From NCBI GenBank assembly GCA_000953695.1, contig LN554846.1:2294001-2358000 (forward strand): a DNA stretch of 64,000 bases. The letters are read 5' to 3'. Below are positions 46,478 to 54,834 of this stretch, in pieces. The position numbers were made by a program, and so were the translations under genes. Below the pieces are notes generated by a model. That model saw only the letters and a list, made by a program, of their open reading frames with translations. It had not been told where the DNA came from and made no database searches. Origin of the DNA: Aliivibrio wodanis. GTDB lineage: Bacteria; Pseudomonadota; Gammaproteobacteria; Enterobacterales; Vibrionaceae. Within the stretch, counting starts at the first letter, position 1, and each line of letters opens with the position of its first letter.

Positions 46478-46828
46478 ATGTCTGTTGTAATTTACCACAA
46501 CCCTCGTTGCTCAAAAAGCCGTGAAACTATGGCACTATTAGAAGAAAAAGGGATTACTCCTATCGTTGTAAAATATCTTGATGAAACACCTAGTGTTACT
46601 GAATTAAAAACTTTATTTTCTCAACTGGGTTTTAACTCTGTTCGTAACATGATGCGAACTAAAGAGACTGAATATAAAGAACAAGGCCTAGATGATAGCT
46701 CTGTTACTGACGAACAATTATTTGAAGCGATGGCACAAACAGCAAAACTGATTGAGCGCCCTATTGTTGTTCATAACAACCAAGCTAAAATAGGACGTCC
46801 ACCTGAACAAGTTTTAGATATTTTATAG
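46478..46828 (+). CDS. arsC: Glutaredoxin-type arsenate reductase ArsC (YfgD-like)
   Basis: A 116-residue ArsC-family protein with catalytic Cys in YHNPRCSKSRETM (Cys about residue 12) and the conserved Arg in LIERPIVVHNNQAKIGRPPE (about 92 and 105). Its family reduces arsenate with glutathione and glutaredoxin. There are no other arsenic genes nearby; the place after bepA is that of E. coli yfgD, a housekeeping paralogue, so an arsenic role is not certain. Confidence 0.9.
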   Translation: MSVVIYHNPRCSKSRETMALLEEKGITPIVVKYLDETPSVTELKTLFSQLGFNSVRNMMRTKETEYKEQGLDDSSVTDEQLFEAMAQTAKLIERPIVVHNNQAKIGRPPEQVLDIL

Positions 46829-46847
46829 TTTTAAGCAGGAAACTAAC

Positions 46848-47282
46848 ATGGATTCAGTTGAAATGAGCGCAGAAACAAAGCGCTATCGTTTTCTTGCCCT
46901 ATTTTGCAACTTAGCATTACTTGCCTTTGTTGCGCTTTGGCATAGTACCCTTTCTCCTCACCCACTGATTAATCCGTATGGGGTTATGGTGGTATGGGTT
47001 ATTCCAATGCTTTTTCCACTAAAGGGGATCATTCAGGGTAAGCCTTATACTCATGCATGGGCAAACTTTATTTTAATGTTCTATTTTCTACACGGTTTAA
47101 GCATTCTTTGGTTAGATGAAGGTGAACGTTATTTAGCATTAGTTGAAGTTATTCTAACTAGCGGTGCTTTTGTGGGTAATATTTATTACGCTCGTCTTCG
47201 AGGTAAAGAATTAGGACTAAAACTAAAGCGTTTATCTGAAGTGGAAAAAATAGAAAAAGCAAAATACACTGAAAATAAGTAA
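46848..47282 (+). CDS. DUF2069 membrane protein
   Basis: A 144-residue inner-membrane protein with four hydrophobic segments (about 14-33, 41-58, 68-86, 97-114) and a basic, charged C-terminal tail. The stretch VVWVIPMLFPLKGIIQGKPY (about 47-66) is typical of DUF2069. Function is unknown. It follows arsC by 19 bases and ends the bepA unit. Confidence 0.85.
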   Translation: MDSVEMSAETKRYRFLALFCNLALLAFVALWHSTLSPHPLINPYGVMVVWVIPMLFPLKGIIQGKPYTHAWANFILMFYFLHGLSILWLDEGERYLALVEVILTSGAFVGNIYYARLRGKELGLKLKRLSEVEKIEKAKYTENK

Positions 47283-47305
47283 GTTCAATTACTTGAAGTG
47301 ATATA

Positions 47306-47480
47306 ATACCAATCGTAGTAAATAACTGATCATCCTAACTGGTTAAAATACTCGATAACTGCGTTGAAATGTTTGATTGTAGAATAACTACTTATCGAAA
47401 CTATTTGTTGAAAAGTGCCGCCTTGTTCTCAAGCATTTTTCCTTCGCTATTTCAGATCACTTACTTACTGTGATTGGTAT
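47306..47480. mobile_element. MITE-like repeat with 26-bp terminal inverted repeats
   Basis: The ends ATACCAATCGTAGTAAATAA (47306 on) and the complement of 47455-47480 (ATACCAATCACAGTAAGTAA on) match at 22 of 26 bases, enclosing about 175 bases with no ORF. Terminal inverted repeats on a short non-coding unit between two terminated genes are typical of a miniature transposable element. I recall similar ATACCAATC-ended repeats in vibrio genomes, but copy number cannot be checked here. Target-site duplication is not clear. Confidence 0.65.
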
Positions 47481-47496
47481 AACTAGAATGCTGAAT

Positions 47497-47530
47497 AATA
47501 AAAAGGTGACTCGATAGTCACCTTTTTATT
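47497..47530. terminator. Bidirectional terminator between DUF2069 and DUF2066
   Basis: AATAAAAAGGTGACT (47497-47511) pairs perfectly over 15 bp with 47516-47530 around CGAT. It lies just beyond the MITE-like repeat, so it would end transcripts from both sides. Confidence 0.9.
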
Positions 47531-47562
47531 ATTCGTTGTTGGCTGATCTTGTTACGAACTAA

Positions 47563-48732
47563 CTAATTATTCGTATTAAACTGATACTCATGCACCAAAG
47601 GTAATGACTCTTCTGTCACCTTATCAAGATCTGTCATTATAGTTGTATCTTCCACTGTCGATGTCTCAGTAGTTTTACTCTGTAATAAAACATTACTTTC
47701 GGTTGACTCTGGCTGCAACAATTCTTCCGTTTCCATAGCTTGTAGAGTAAGTGTTATACGTGAATTTTTACTTAGCAATTCATCATTAAATTGTTGATAG
47801 CTTCCTAATAAACTCAATGTATAGATCACTTTATCTCCTTGAATCGTATTCACCTGAACATTGGCTACTGAATTCATCTGTTTTAATTGCTTCTCTATTT
47901 TAAAAAAATCACGAGTGGTATGGATACCATTAATCGAAACAACTTCAGACTGACTCGCTACCGCACCTAAATGTTTAGTGTAGTTTGCGGCAAAATAATC
48001 ACTTACATCATTAACCATTGTTGTTAATTGAAATGCACCAGATGCACGTCCTTCAACTGGTTTTTTTGCAGCATTAACAAGGTACTGCGGCATCGTATCA
48101 AACAATGTCCATGTTGAGCTATTACCACGAACTTTAACAACTAAAACTGCTTGAGGGTTATATCGCTCACTTGCATCTGCAATTGGCTTTTTAAAATTAC
48201 CCCATAAATCTGTTATTTCAATAGAGGTAACGTCATCAAAATCACCAACAGGGAACATCACTGGTAAGCCGCGTTCATTAGCAGCACCTTTAATACGCCC
48301 AATTAAGCTATTATTTGATTGCTCCCAAATAATACTTTTTTGATAATTATGTTCATTCACAACCCATACTAATACTGGTTTTCGTGGCGTTTCCCAAATG
48401 CTTTGTTCTGCTTGAGTTAATAGGCTTAACACCATTTTAGAGTTATAGCCTAATTTAATCGCACGAGAAGCATTATCATATTCCACAAAGCTAACTTGTG
48501 TAACATAACGGTCACTTCGTACTAATGCTTTTTTAATCACCTCGTTTTGAGCAATTTCTTTCTGACCTGATACCTTAATCAACACATTGATTAAGCCTTC
48601 TTTTTTAGCCAAACCTTCCGCTTTATCCGACTCAGTTAATTGCACTTCGGTATGATAAAGATCACTTGGCTGTTGTGCAAAAACAGAACCGCTCATCATA
48701 CAAATGACTAAACACAAAATACGTAACATCAA
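47563..48732 (-). CDS. DUF2066 secreted protein
   Basis: A 389-residue exported protein of the DUF2066 family, function unknown. It has a signal peptide (about 1-20, ending SVFAQQPSD), a conserved N-terminal domain with AKKEGLINVLIKVSGQKEIA (about 42-61) and PVLVWVVNE (about 118-126), and a Ser/Thr/Glu-rich C-terminus that is probably unstructured. It is divergent from uraA, a common vibrio neighbour pairing near upp and purM. Confidence 0.85.
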   Translation of the reverse strand: MMLRILCLVICMMSGSVFAQQPSDLYHTEVQLTESDKAEGLAKKEGLINVLIKVSGQKEIAQNEVIKKALVRSDRYVTQVSFVEYDNASRAIKLGYNSKMVLSLLTQAEQSIWETPRKPVLVWVVNEHNYQKSIIWEQSNNSLIGRIKGAANERGLPVMFPVGDFDDVTSIEITDLWGNFKKPIADASERYNPQAVLVVKVRGNSSTWTLFDTMPQYLVNAAKKPVEGRASGAFQLTTMVNDVSDYFAANYTKHLGAVASQSEVVSINGIHTTRDFFKIEKQLKQMNSVANVQVNTIQGDKVIYTLSLLGSYQQFNDELLSKNSRITLTLQAMETEELLQPESTESNVLLQSKTTETSTVEDTTIMTDLDKVTEESLPLVHEYQFNTNN

Positions 48733-48929
48733 ACAACCTATAAATACTTTTATAATTTACCGCTGATAATAAGGGCTATCCCTTTATTCAGCAAGGGGGC
48801 GGATCAACCCAGATCTAAATTTCAAAAGATTAGAGTGGTACTTTTCTAAAAAGTTTGATTTTTTCACGAGCTAAATCAAGATATTTATTAATTGATTAGT
48901 GATAGAATCCCTCAAATTCATTACTGGAA

Positions 48930-50186
48930 ATGGAAATGCTATACAATTTATTCCAGGGTTTTCAAATGCTGTTCGTTGCATTTGGTGCTCTTGTTCTTGT
49001 TCCACTGCTTACAGGTTTAGATCCTAACGTCGCTCTTTTTGGTGCTGGTGTTGGTACCCTTCTCTTTCAATTAGTTACTCGTCGCTCTGTCCCTATCTTT
49101 CTTGCTTCTTCCTTTGCTTTTATCGCTCCTATTATTTATGGAACCCAAACCTGGGGAATACCTGCCACTATGAGTGGATTAATGGTCGCGGGTTTAGTTT
49201 ATGTCTTATTAGGTGCAGTAATTAAAGTTCGAGGTGTCGCATTTATTCATAAACTACTGCCTCCTGTGGTGGTTGGCCCCGTAATTATGGTGATCGGTTT
49301 AGGCTTAGCCCCTACCGCTGTAAATATGGCATTAGGTAAAACTGGCGATGGTGGATTCCAGCTTGTTGATGGGCAAATTGCATTTTGGATTGCTGCTGCC
49401 TCACTATTTACCACGATTGGCGTCAGTGTTTTCTCTAAAGGATTCTTTAAATTACTGCCAATCCTTTCAGGTATCATTGTTGGCTATTCATTGAGCTTAC
49501 TTTGCGGTATCGTCGATTTCACCCCAGTTCATCAAGCCGCTTGGTTTGCTTTACCTAACTTTACTTACCCTGAATTTAATATCAATGCGATCTTATTTAT
49601 GATCCCTGTTGCTATTGCGCCAGCAGTTGAGCACGTGGGTGATATGTTAGCGATCTCAAACGTAACTGGTAAAGACTACCTTAAGAAACCTGGTTTACAC
49701 CGCACGATCACAGGTGATGGTATTGCGACAATGGCAGCCTCTCTTATCGGCGCGCCACCAAATACGACTTACAGTGAAGTGACCGGTGCCGTAATGCTAA
49801 CCAAAGCATTTAACCCAGTTATCATGACATGGGCTGCTGTGTGTGCCATTGTTCTTGCTCTGGTTGGTAAGCTTGGTGCGATACTACAAACGATCCCAGT
49901 TCCTGTTATGGGTGGCATTATGATCTTGTTGTTTGGTTCTATCGCAACGGTTGGTCTAAATACACTGATTAAAAACCAAGTTGATTTACATAAAGCACGT
50001 AACCTAACGATTGTAGGTGTAACTTTAGTCTTTGGTATTGGTGGTATGGCGGTAGGTATTGGTGACTTTAACCTACAAGGCGTAAGTCTTTGCGGTATCG
50101 TAGCTATTGCACTTAATTTAATTCTTCCTGATGACCTAGGTGAAAGCCATGTTGTCGACAATGCACAGATGGAAGAAGATAAATAG
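48930..50186 (+). CDS. uraA: Uracil permease UraA (NCS2 family)
   Basis: UraA imports uracil by proton symport. The 418-residue protein has about 12-14 membrane segments. Family features include FVAFGALVLVPLLTGLDPNV (about 16-35), PVVVGPVIMVIGLGLAP (about 111-127), the proton/substrate Glu in PVAIAPAVEHVGDMLAISN (about 226-244) and GAPPNTTYSE (about 275-284). Codons at 48930 and 48936 could both start; ribosome-site spacing favours the second. upp, for uracil salvage, is convergent downstream. Confidence 0.94.
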   Translation: MEMLYNLFQGFQMLFVAFGALVLVPLLTGLDPNVALFGAGVGTLLFQLVTRRSVPIFLASSFAFIAPIIYGTQTWGIPATMSGLMVAGLVYVLLGAVIKVRGVAFIHKLLPPVVVGPVIMVIGLGLAPTAVNMALGKTGDGGFQLVDGQIAFWIAAASLFTTIGVSVFSKGFFKLLPILSGIIVGYSLSLLCGIVDFTPVHQAAWFALPNFTYPEFNINAILFMIPVAIAPAVEHVGDMLAISNVTGKDYLKKPGLHRTITGDGIATMAASLIGAPPNTTYSEVTGAVMLTKAFNPVIMTWAAVCAIVLALVGKLGAILQTIPVPVMGGIMILLFGSIATVGLNTLIKNQVDLHKARNLTIVGVTLVFGIGGMAVGIGDFNLQGVSLCGIVAIALNLILPDDLGESHVVDNAQMEEDK

Positions 50187-50198
50187 TTCTAGGTAAGA

Positions 50199-50235
50199 AA
50201 AAAGGCTTGATGAGTATAATTCATCAAGCCTTTTT
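50199..50235. terminator. Bidirectional terminator between uraA and upp
   Basis: AAAAAGGCTTGATGA (50199-50213) pairs perfectly with TCATCAAGCCTTTTT (50221-50235). A second, AT-rich hairpin (50243-50258 with 50264-50279, one mismatch) follows and reaches into the upp stop codon. Confidence 0.9.
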
Positions 50236-50276
50236 AAATTCTTAATTTTTAACTTTCTAAACTAGAAAATTAAAAA

Positions 50277-50903
50277 TTATTTAGTACCGAAGATCTTATC
50301 ACCAGCATCGCCAAGACCCGGAACAATATAACCCTTGTCATTTAGCTTCTCATCGATAGCGGCAGTATAAAGCTCAACATCAGGATGTGCTTTTTCTAGC
50401 GCTTCAATACCTTCTGGTGCAGCAACAAGTACAAGTACTTTAAAGTGCTTACAACCATTCTCTTTTAGAAGGTCTAGTGTTGCGATCATAGAACCACCCG
50501 TCGCAAGCATTGGATCAACAACAAGAGCAATACGCTCATCGATGTTAGACGCTAACTTGTTAAAGTATGGTACAGGCTCTAGTGTTTCTTCATCACGATA
50601 AACACCAACAACACTAATACGTGCACTTGGGATATGCTCAAGAACACCATCCATCATGCCAAGACCTGCACGAAGAATTGGCACTACTGTTACTTTTTTG
50701 CCTTTAATTTGGTCAACTTCAACAGGGCCGTTCCAGCCGTTGATAGTCACTTTTTCTGTTTCAAAATCTGATGTTGCTTCATAAGTCAGTAGGCTACCTA
50801 CTTCAGTTGCTAATTCGCGAAAACGCTTAGTACTGATCTCACCTTCACGCATTAAACCGATTTTATGTTTTATTAGCGGATGTTTTACTTCAACAACTTT
50901 CAT
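50277..50903 (-). CDS. upp: Uracil phosphoribosyltransferase
   Basis: Upp makes UMP from uracil and PRPP. The 208-residue protein has the PRPP-binding motif [20 protein letters not shown] (about 128-147), the uracil-binding loop near [17 protein letters not shown] at the C-terminus, and the N-terminal [17 protein letters not shown]. Length matches the family. It is divergent from purM with a PurR-type box between them. Confidence 0.97.
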   Translation of the reverse strand: MKVVEVKHPLIKHKIGLMREGEISTKRFRELATEVGSLLTYEATSDFETEKVTINGWNGPVEVDQIKGKKVTVVPILRAGLGMMDGVLEHIPSARISVVGVYRDEETLEPVPYFNKLASNIDERIALVVDPMLATGGSMIATLDLLKENGCKHFKVLVLVAAPEGIEALEKAHPDVELYTAAIDEKLNDKGYIVPGLGDAGDKIFGTK

Positions 50904-51048
50904 TTCTGACTCCAGATATATTAATCAAACCTTTCAATTATACATGCTTTTTGCATTAAAAATAATTTCTAATAACAAAAAATGTGGTCATCTGACTAAA
51001 ATAACTTACTTGCTTATTTTTAATTACAAAATTTCTTCAAATTTCCTT

Positions 51049-51064
51049 ACGCAAACGTTTCCCT
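51049..51064. promoter_or_regulatory. PurR-type operator between upp and purM
   Basis: ACGCAAACGTTTCCCT matches the first twelve positions of the PurR operator ACGCAAACGTTTGCGT exactly and 13 of 16 overall. It lies 65 bases before purM, which is a PurR target in E. coli. It may also act on upp. Confidence 0.8.
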
Positions 51065-51128
51065 TTTTACATTGTGCTGTTAGAATGGCGCGGATTTTTG
51101 AAATCCAACCTATGGCGAGGACACCTCC

Positions 51129-52169
51129 GTGAGCGACAACAAAACTTCTCTTAGCTACAAAGATGCTGGTGTAGACATTGATGCTGGTAATGCACTTGTT
51201 GATCGAATTAAAGGCGTAGTAAAACGTACTCGTCGCCCTGAAGTAATGGGTGGCATTGGTGGTTTTGGTGCGTTATGTGAGCTTCCAACTAAATATAAAC
51301 AACCTGTTTTAGTTTCTGGTACTGACGGCGTTGGTACTAAGTTACGTTTAGCGCTTGACCTAAATAAGCACGATACTATCGGTATCGACTTAGTGGCAAT
51401 GTGTGTTAATGACCTAATTGTACAAGGTGGCGAACCTCTGTTCTTCCTTGACTATTATGCAACGGGCAAACTTGATATCGATGTGGCTGCTGAAGTAGTA
51501 ACCGGTATCGGTGAAGGTTGTATTCAAGCAGGTTGTGCATTAATCGGTGGTGAAACTGCTGAGATGCCTGGCATGTACGAAGGCGAAGACTACGACGTTG
51601 CTGGCTTCTGTGTTGGTGTTGTTGAAAAAGAAGATATCATCGATGGCACAAAAGTCGCTGCTGGTGATGCACTAATTGCAGTTGGTTCAAGTGGCCCACA
51701 CTCAAATGGTTATTCATTAATCCGTAAAATCCTTGAAGTTTCAAACGCGGATCTTAGCGAAGAACTAAACGGAAAAACCGTTGCTGACCATCTTATTGAA
51801 CCAACAAAGATCTACATTAAATCAGCACTTAAAATGATTGCAGAGCATGATATTCATGCTATCTCTCATATTACTGGTGGTGGTTTCTGGGAAAATATCC
51901 CACGTGTACTTCCTGAAGGCACAAAAGCAGTTGTTGATGGTAAGAGCTGGGAATGGCCTGCTATCTTTAACTGGCTACAAGAAAAAGGTAACGTAGATAC
52001 TTACGAAATGTACCGTACCTTTAACTGTGGTGTAGGCCTTGTTATCGCTCTTCCAAAAGAACAAGCTGAACAAGCTGTTGCTCTACTAAATGCCGAAGGC
52101 GAAAACGCTTGGGTTATTGGTGAAGTAGCTGCGGCAGAACAAGGTGAAGAGCAAGTAGAGATCCGTTAA
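51129..52169 (+). CDS. purM: Phosphoribosylformylglycinamidine cyclo-ligase PurM
   Basis: PurM makes aminoimidazole ribotide, the fifth step of purine synthesis. The 346-residue product begins at GTG ([20 protein letters not shown] after the initiator), with GAGG upstream. Family motifs include [13 protein letters not shown] (about 40-52), [14 protein letters not shown] (about 62-75), [11 protein letters not shown] (about 145-155) and [14 protein letters not shown] (about 190-203). Length is normal. A PurR-like site is upstream and purN downstream, but a terminator separates the two. Confidence 0.97.
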   Translation: MSDNKTSLSYKDAGVDIDAGNALVDRIKGVVKRTRRPEVMGGIGGFGALCELPTKYKQPVLVSGTDGVGTKLRLALDLNKHDTIGIDLVAMCVNDLIVQGGEPLFFLDYYATGKLDIDVAAEVVTGIGEGCIQAGCALIGGETAEMPGMYEGEDYDVAGFCVGVVEKEDIIDGTKVAAGDALIAVGSSGPHSNGYSLIRKILEVSNADLSEELNGKTVADHLIEPTKIYIKSALKMIAEHDIHAISHITGGGFWENIPRVLPEGTKAVVDGKSWEWPAIFNWLQEKGNVDTYEMYRTFNCGVGLVIALPKEQAEQAVALLNAEGENAWVIGEVAAAEQGEEQVEIR

Positions 52170-52212
52170 TCGGTTTCCACAAACTTTGAACTAGTTCATA
52201 AAGCATAAATAG

Positions 52213-52246
52213 AAAGGTGATCAATTATTCGATCACCTTTTTTATA
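52213..52246 (+). terminator. Terminator between purM and purN
   Basis: AAAGGTGATC (52213-52222) pairs perfectly with GATCACCTTT (52231-52240), followed by three further T (six in all). It would reduce or stop purM transcripts before purN. Confidence 0.8.
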
Positions 52247-52307
52247 TCTGCCATTTGTGCTCGAATGGTTATCATTACTTAATATTAAACAAAATAAGAT
52301 CATTATA

Positions 52308-52946
52308 ATGAAGAATATTGTTGTATTAGTCTCTGGAAGTGGCAGTAATCTACAAGCGTTTATTGATGCCTGTGGTAATAACATTCCAAATGCCCGTATT
52401 GCTGCGGTCATTTCAAATAAAAGTGACGCTTATGGACTACAGCGAGCACTAAATGCAGGAATTAATGTTCACTGTCTAAGTGCTGTTGGTTATGAAAGTC
52501 GTGAACAGTATGACGAAGCCTTAGCGACACTCATTGATATCCATCAGCCAGATGTGATTATTCTCGCTGGATTCATGCGTATTTTAAGTGAAAGCTTTGT
52601 TTTACGTTATCAAGGTAAAATGCTGAATATCCACCCTTCTCTTTTACCAAAATACACTGGGTTACATACACACCAACGTGCTATTGATGCTGGAGATAAA
52701 GAGCACGGCACAAGCGTTCACTTTGTCACTCCTGAATTAGATGGTGGTCCGGTGATCCTTCAAGCAAAGGTGCCTATTTTTGATAATGATAGCGCAGAAG
52801 AAGTCGCATCACGCGTGCAAGCTCAAGAGCACGTTATCTACCCGATGGTTGTCAATTGGTTAGTTGAAGAGCGATTAATCATGCAGGATGGTAAAGCCGT
52901 ACTTGATGGTAATACCTTAGGTCAATCAGGACTAGAAACTGAATAA
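52308..52946 (+). CDS. purN: Phosphoribosylglycinamide formyltransferase PurN
   Basis: PurN adds a formyl group from 10-formyltetrahydrofolate to GAR, the third purine step. Start 52308 gives 212 residues opening MKNIVVLVSGSGSNLQAFID. Catalytic features are NIHPSLLPKYTGLHTHQRAI (Asn-His about 106-108) and HGTSVHFVTPELDGGPVI (His about 137, Asp about 148). The frame is open 17 codons upstream, through the terminator region, without resemblance to PurN. The ribosome site is weak. Confidence 0.95.
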   Translation: MKNIVVLVSGSGSNLQAFIDACGNNIPNARIAAVISNKSDAYGLQRALNAGINVHCLSAVGYESREQYDEALATLIDIHQPDVIILAGFMRILSESFVLRYQGKMLNIHPSLLPKYTGLHTHQRAIDAGDKEHGTSVHFVTPELDGGPVILQAKVPIFDNDSAEEVASRVQAQEHVIYPMVVNWLVEERLIMQDGKAVLDGNTLGQSGLETE

Positions 52947-52947
52947 T

Positions 52948-52984
52948 AAAAATGCCCATCAAGATAATATTGATGGGCATTTTT
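52948..52984. terminator. Bidirectional terminator between purN and yafJ
   Basis: AAAAATGCCCATCAA (52948-52962) pairs perfectly with TTGATGGGCATTTTT (52970-52984) around a seven-base loop. Confidence 0.9.
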
Positions 52985-52997
52985 TTATGAATAGTGC

Positions 52998-53825
52998 TTA
53001 CGCATTAATTGGGCATTCTGATGGCGGAGGAGCCATCTCTGGCACCGTATCATGATTACCTGCGGTTAATTCACCAAAATGAAACAGCGCATATTCGCCG
53101 ACTTTCATTTTATGCCACTCTTCATTATCCGTTAATGGTCGAGTTACCACGACTGAAACCACATCATTCGGTGTCGTTTCTTTATGGAAATCGATCGTCA
53201 CATCTTCATCAATCAATGAAGCTTGACCAAATGGCGCACGCCTTGTGATCCAATGTAAATTATTCGAACAGTAAGTCATCAGATACTCACCGTCACTCAA
53301 GAGCATATTAAATACGCCTAAACTTCGCAGGTGATCACTACACTCAGAGACAAATTTAAACATCAGCATCATATCTTGAGGTGGCTCAGGATATTTATCT
53401 TCTAGCTGATTCAGCAACCAACAAAAAGCACGTTCACTGTCTGTTTCTCCAACAGGTCGAAAACGCCCTGTCGATAATTCATTAAAACCCGTTAATTGGC
53501 CGTTGTGAGCAAACGTCCAATACCTCCCCCATAACTCTCGTGTAAATGGATGGGTATTCTCGAGATTAACATCACCACGGTTTGCTTGGCGGATATGGCT
53601 TATCACCGCTTTGCTTTTTATTGGGTAATCTTGAACTAACTCAGCTATTTTTGAGTGACAACTTGGCTTTGGGTCTTTAAATGTGCGAAATCCTTTCCCT
53701 TCATAAAAAGTAATTCCCCAGCCATCACGATGAGGGCCCGTATTGCCACCACGCTGAACTAAGCCTTTAAAACTAAAACAAATATCGGTTGGGACATTTG
53801 CACTCATTCCGAGCAATTCACACAT
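52998..53825 (-). CDS. yafJ: Class II glutamine amidotransferase (YafJ-like)
   Basis: A 275-residue class II (Ntn-type) glutamine amidotransferase. The nucleophile is Cys2 in MCELLGMSANVP, and SHIRQANRGDVNLENTHPF (about 76-94) and FAHNGQLTG (about 107-115) are the glutaminase substrate-binding motifs. The domain stands alone, without a synthase partner; the acceptor is unknown. It lies 74 bases after gmhA in the same direction, a pair also seen in E. coli. Confidence 0.9.
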   Translation of the reverse strand: MCELLGMSANVPTDICFSFKGLVQRGGNTGPHRDGWGITFYEGKGFRTFKDPKPSCHSKIAELVQDYPIKSKAVISHIRQANRGDVNLENTHPFTRELWGRYWTFAHNGQLTGFNELSTGRFRPVGETDSERAFCWLLNQLEDKYPEPPQDMMLMFKFVSECSDHLRSLGVFNMLLSDGEYLMTYCSNNLHWITRRAPFGQASLIDEDVTIDFHKETTPNDVVSVVVTRPLTDNEEWHKMKVGEYALFHFGELTAGNHDTVPEMAPPPSECPINA

Positions 53826-53899
53826 ACTTGCGCTACTCCTTTATTCGCAATCAAACGGTTCATAACAACTAAAAATCATTACGAACCGTTTCAGATGAA

Positions 53900-54481
53900 T
53901 TATTTTTCCATTTCTTTTTCAATTAATTGAATAACAATATGGATGATTTTAATGTGGATCTCTTGAATACGGTCAGCATATCCAAAATGAGGTACACGGA
54001 TCTCAACATCGGCAAGGCCTGCCATTTTTCCGCCATCTTTACCCGTAAGTGCGATGGTTTTCATACCTTTTTCTTTTGCCGCTTCAATCGCTTTTAAGAT
54101 ATTGCCAGAGTTACCTGAAGTAGATAAGCCAAACAATACATCGCCTTTTGATCCTACGGCTTGAGTATAACGAGAGAACACGTGGTCATAACCAAAATCA
54201 TTACTCACACAAGACAAATGGCTAGGATCAGAAATCGCAATACCTGGGTAACCTGGACGGTTTTCACGGTAACGGCCTGTTAGCTCTTCAGCAAAATGCA
54301 TCGCATCACAGTGTGATCCACCGTTGCCACAAGACAATACTTTACCGCCTTGTTTAAAAGAATCTGCAATAGTTTTGGCAGCTAATTCAATTTGAGCAAG
54401 GTTTTTATCGTCAGCTAAAAAGTCATTCAGTACTTGAGCGGCTTCTGTTAATTCAGAACGGATCAGATCTTGATAAGACAT
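53900..54481 (-). CDS. gmhA: Sedoheptulose-7-phosphate isomerase GmhA
   Basis: GmhA makes D-glycero-manno-heptose 7-phosphate, the first step to the heptose of the LPS core. The 193-residue SIS-domain protein has [20 protein letters not shown] (about 53-72), [19 protein letters not shown] and [20 protein letters not shown] (about 117-136), and a C-terminal His region [17 protein letters not shown]. Length matches. It is divergent from fadE. Confidence 0.96.
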   Translation of the reverse strand: MSYQDLIRSELTEAAQVLNDFLADDKNLAQIELAAKTIADSFKQGGKVLSCGNGGSHCDAMHFAEELTGRYRENRPGYPGIAISDPSHLSCVSNDFGYDHVFSRYTQAVGSKGDVLFGLSTSGNSGNILKAIEAAKEKGMKTIALTGKDGGKMAGLADVEIRVPHFGYADRIQEIHIKIIHIVIQLIEKEMEK

Positions 54482-54726
54482 AGGATACTCTCTTTTATTA
54501 TTTTCCCTAACTGGGGTTAATCTCAGTGTACCTATCCCGCTAAATCTTTAAAAGAGATTCACCTTAAATTTCTTCTTTCTAGAGCATAAATTATTTAATT
54601 CACTCCTGATTAAATTAGATATCGCGCACTTAAAAACAAATATTGTTTATTAATTACTCAAGCTAGATCACTTTTTAAGCATTAAGCTTATTTACTTTTT
54701 ATTAACATTAGATCTACACTTAACAT

Positions 54727-54743
54727 AACTGGTTAGACCTCTT
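54727..54743. promoter_or_regulatory. FadR operator upstream of fadE
   Basis: AACTGGTTAGACCTCTT matches the FadR consensus AACTGGTCNGACCNGTT at all but two defined positions. It lies 91 bases before the fadE start. fadE is FadR-repressed in enterobacteria and vibrios. The rest of the 353-base gap 54482-54834 is AT-rich and shows no gene. Confidence 0.8.
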
Positions 54744-54834
54744 ATCAGCTTAAACTCAAAAAATAACATTACGACCGAGTATCGTAATCACCTCTGTTCC
54801 TACAAACAGAGCAGCGCCGGAAAAGGAGAATCAC

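Noticed and set aside
46478-46828. Arsenic resistance island
   Set aside because: Only a single arsC-like gene is present, in the conserved bepA-yfgD context, with no arsB, arsR or arsH.
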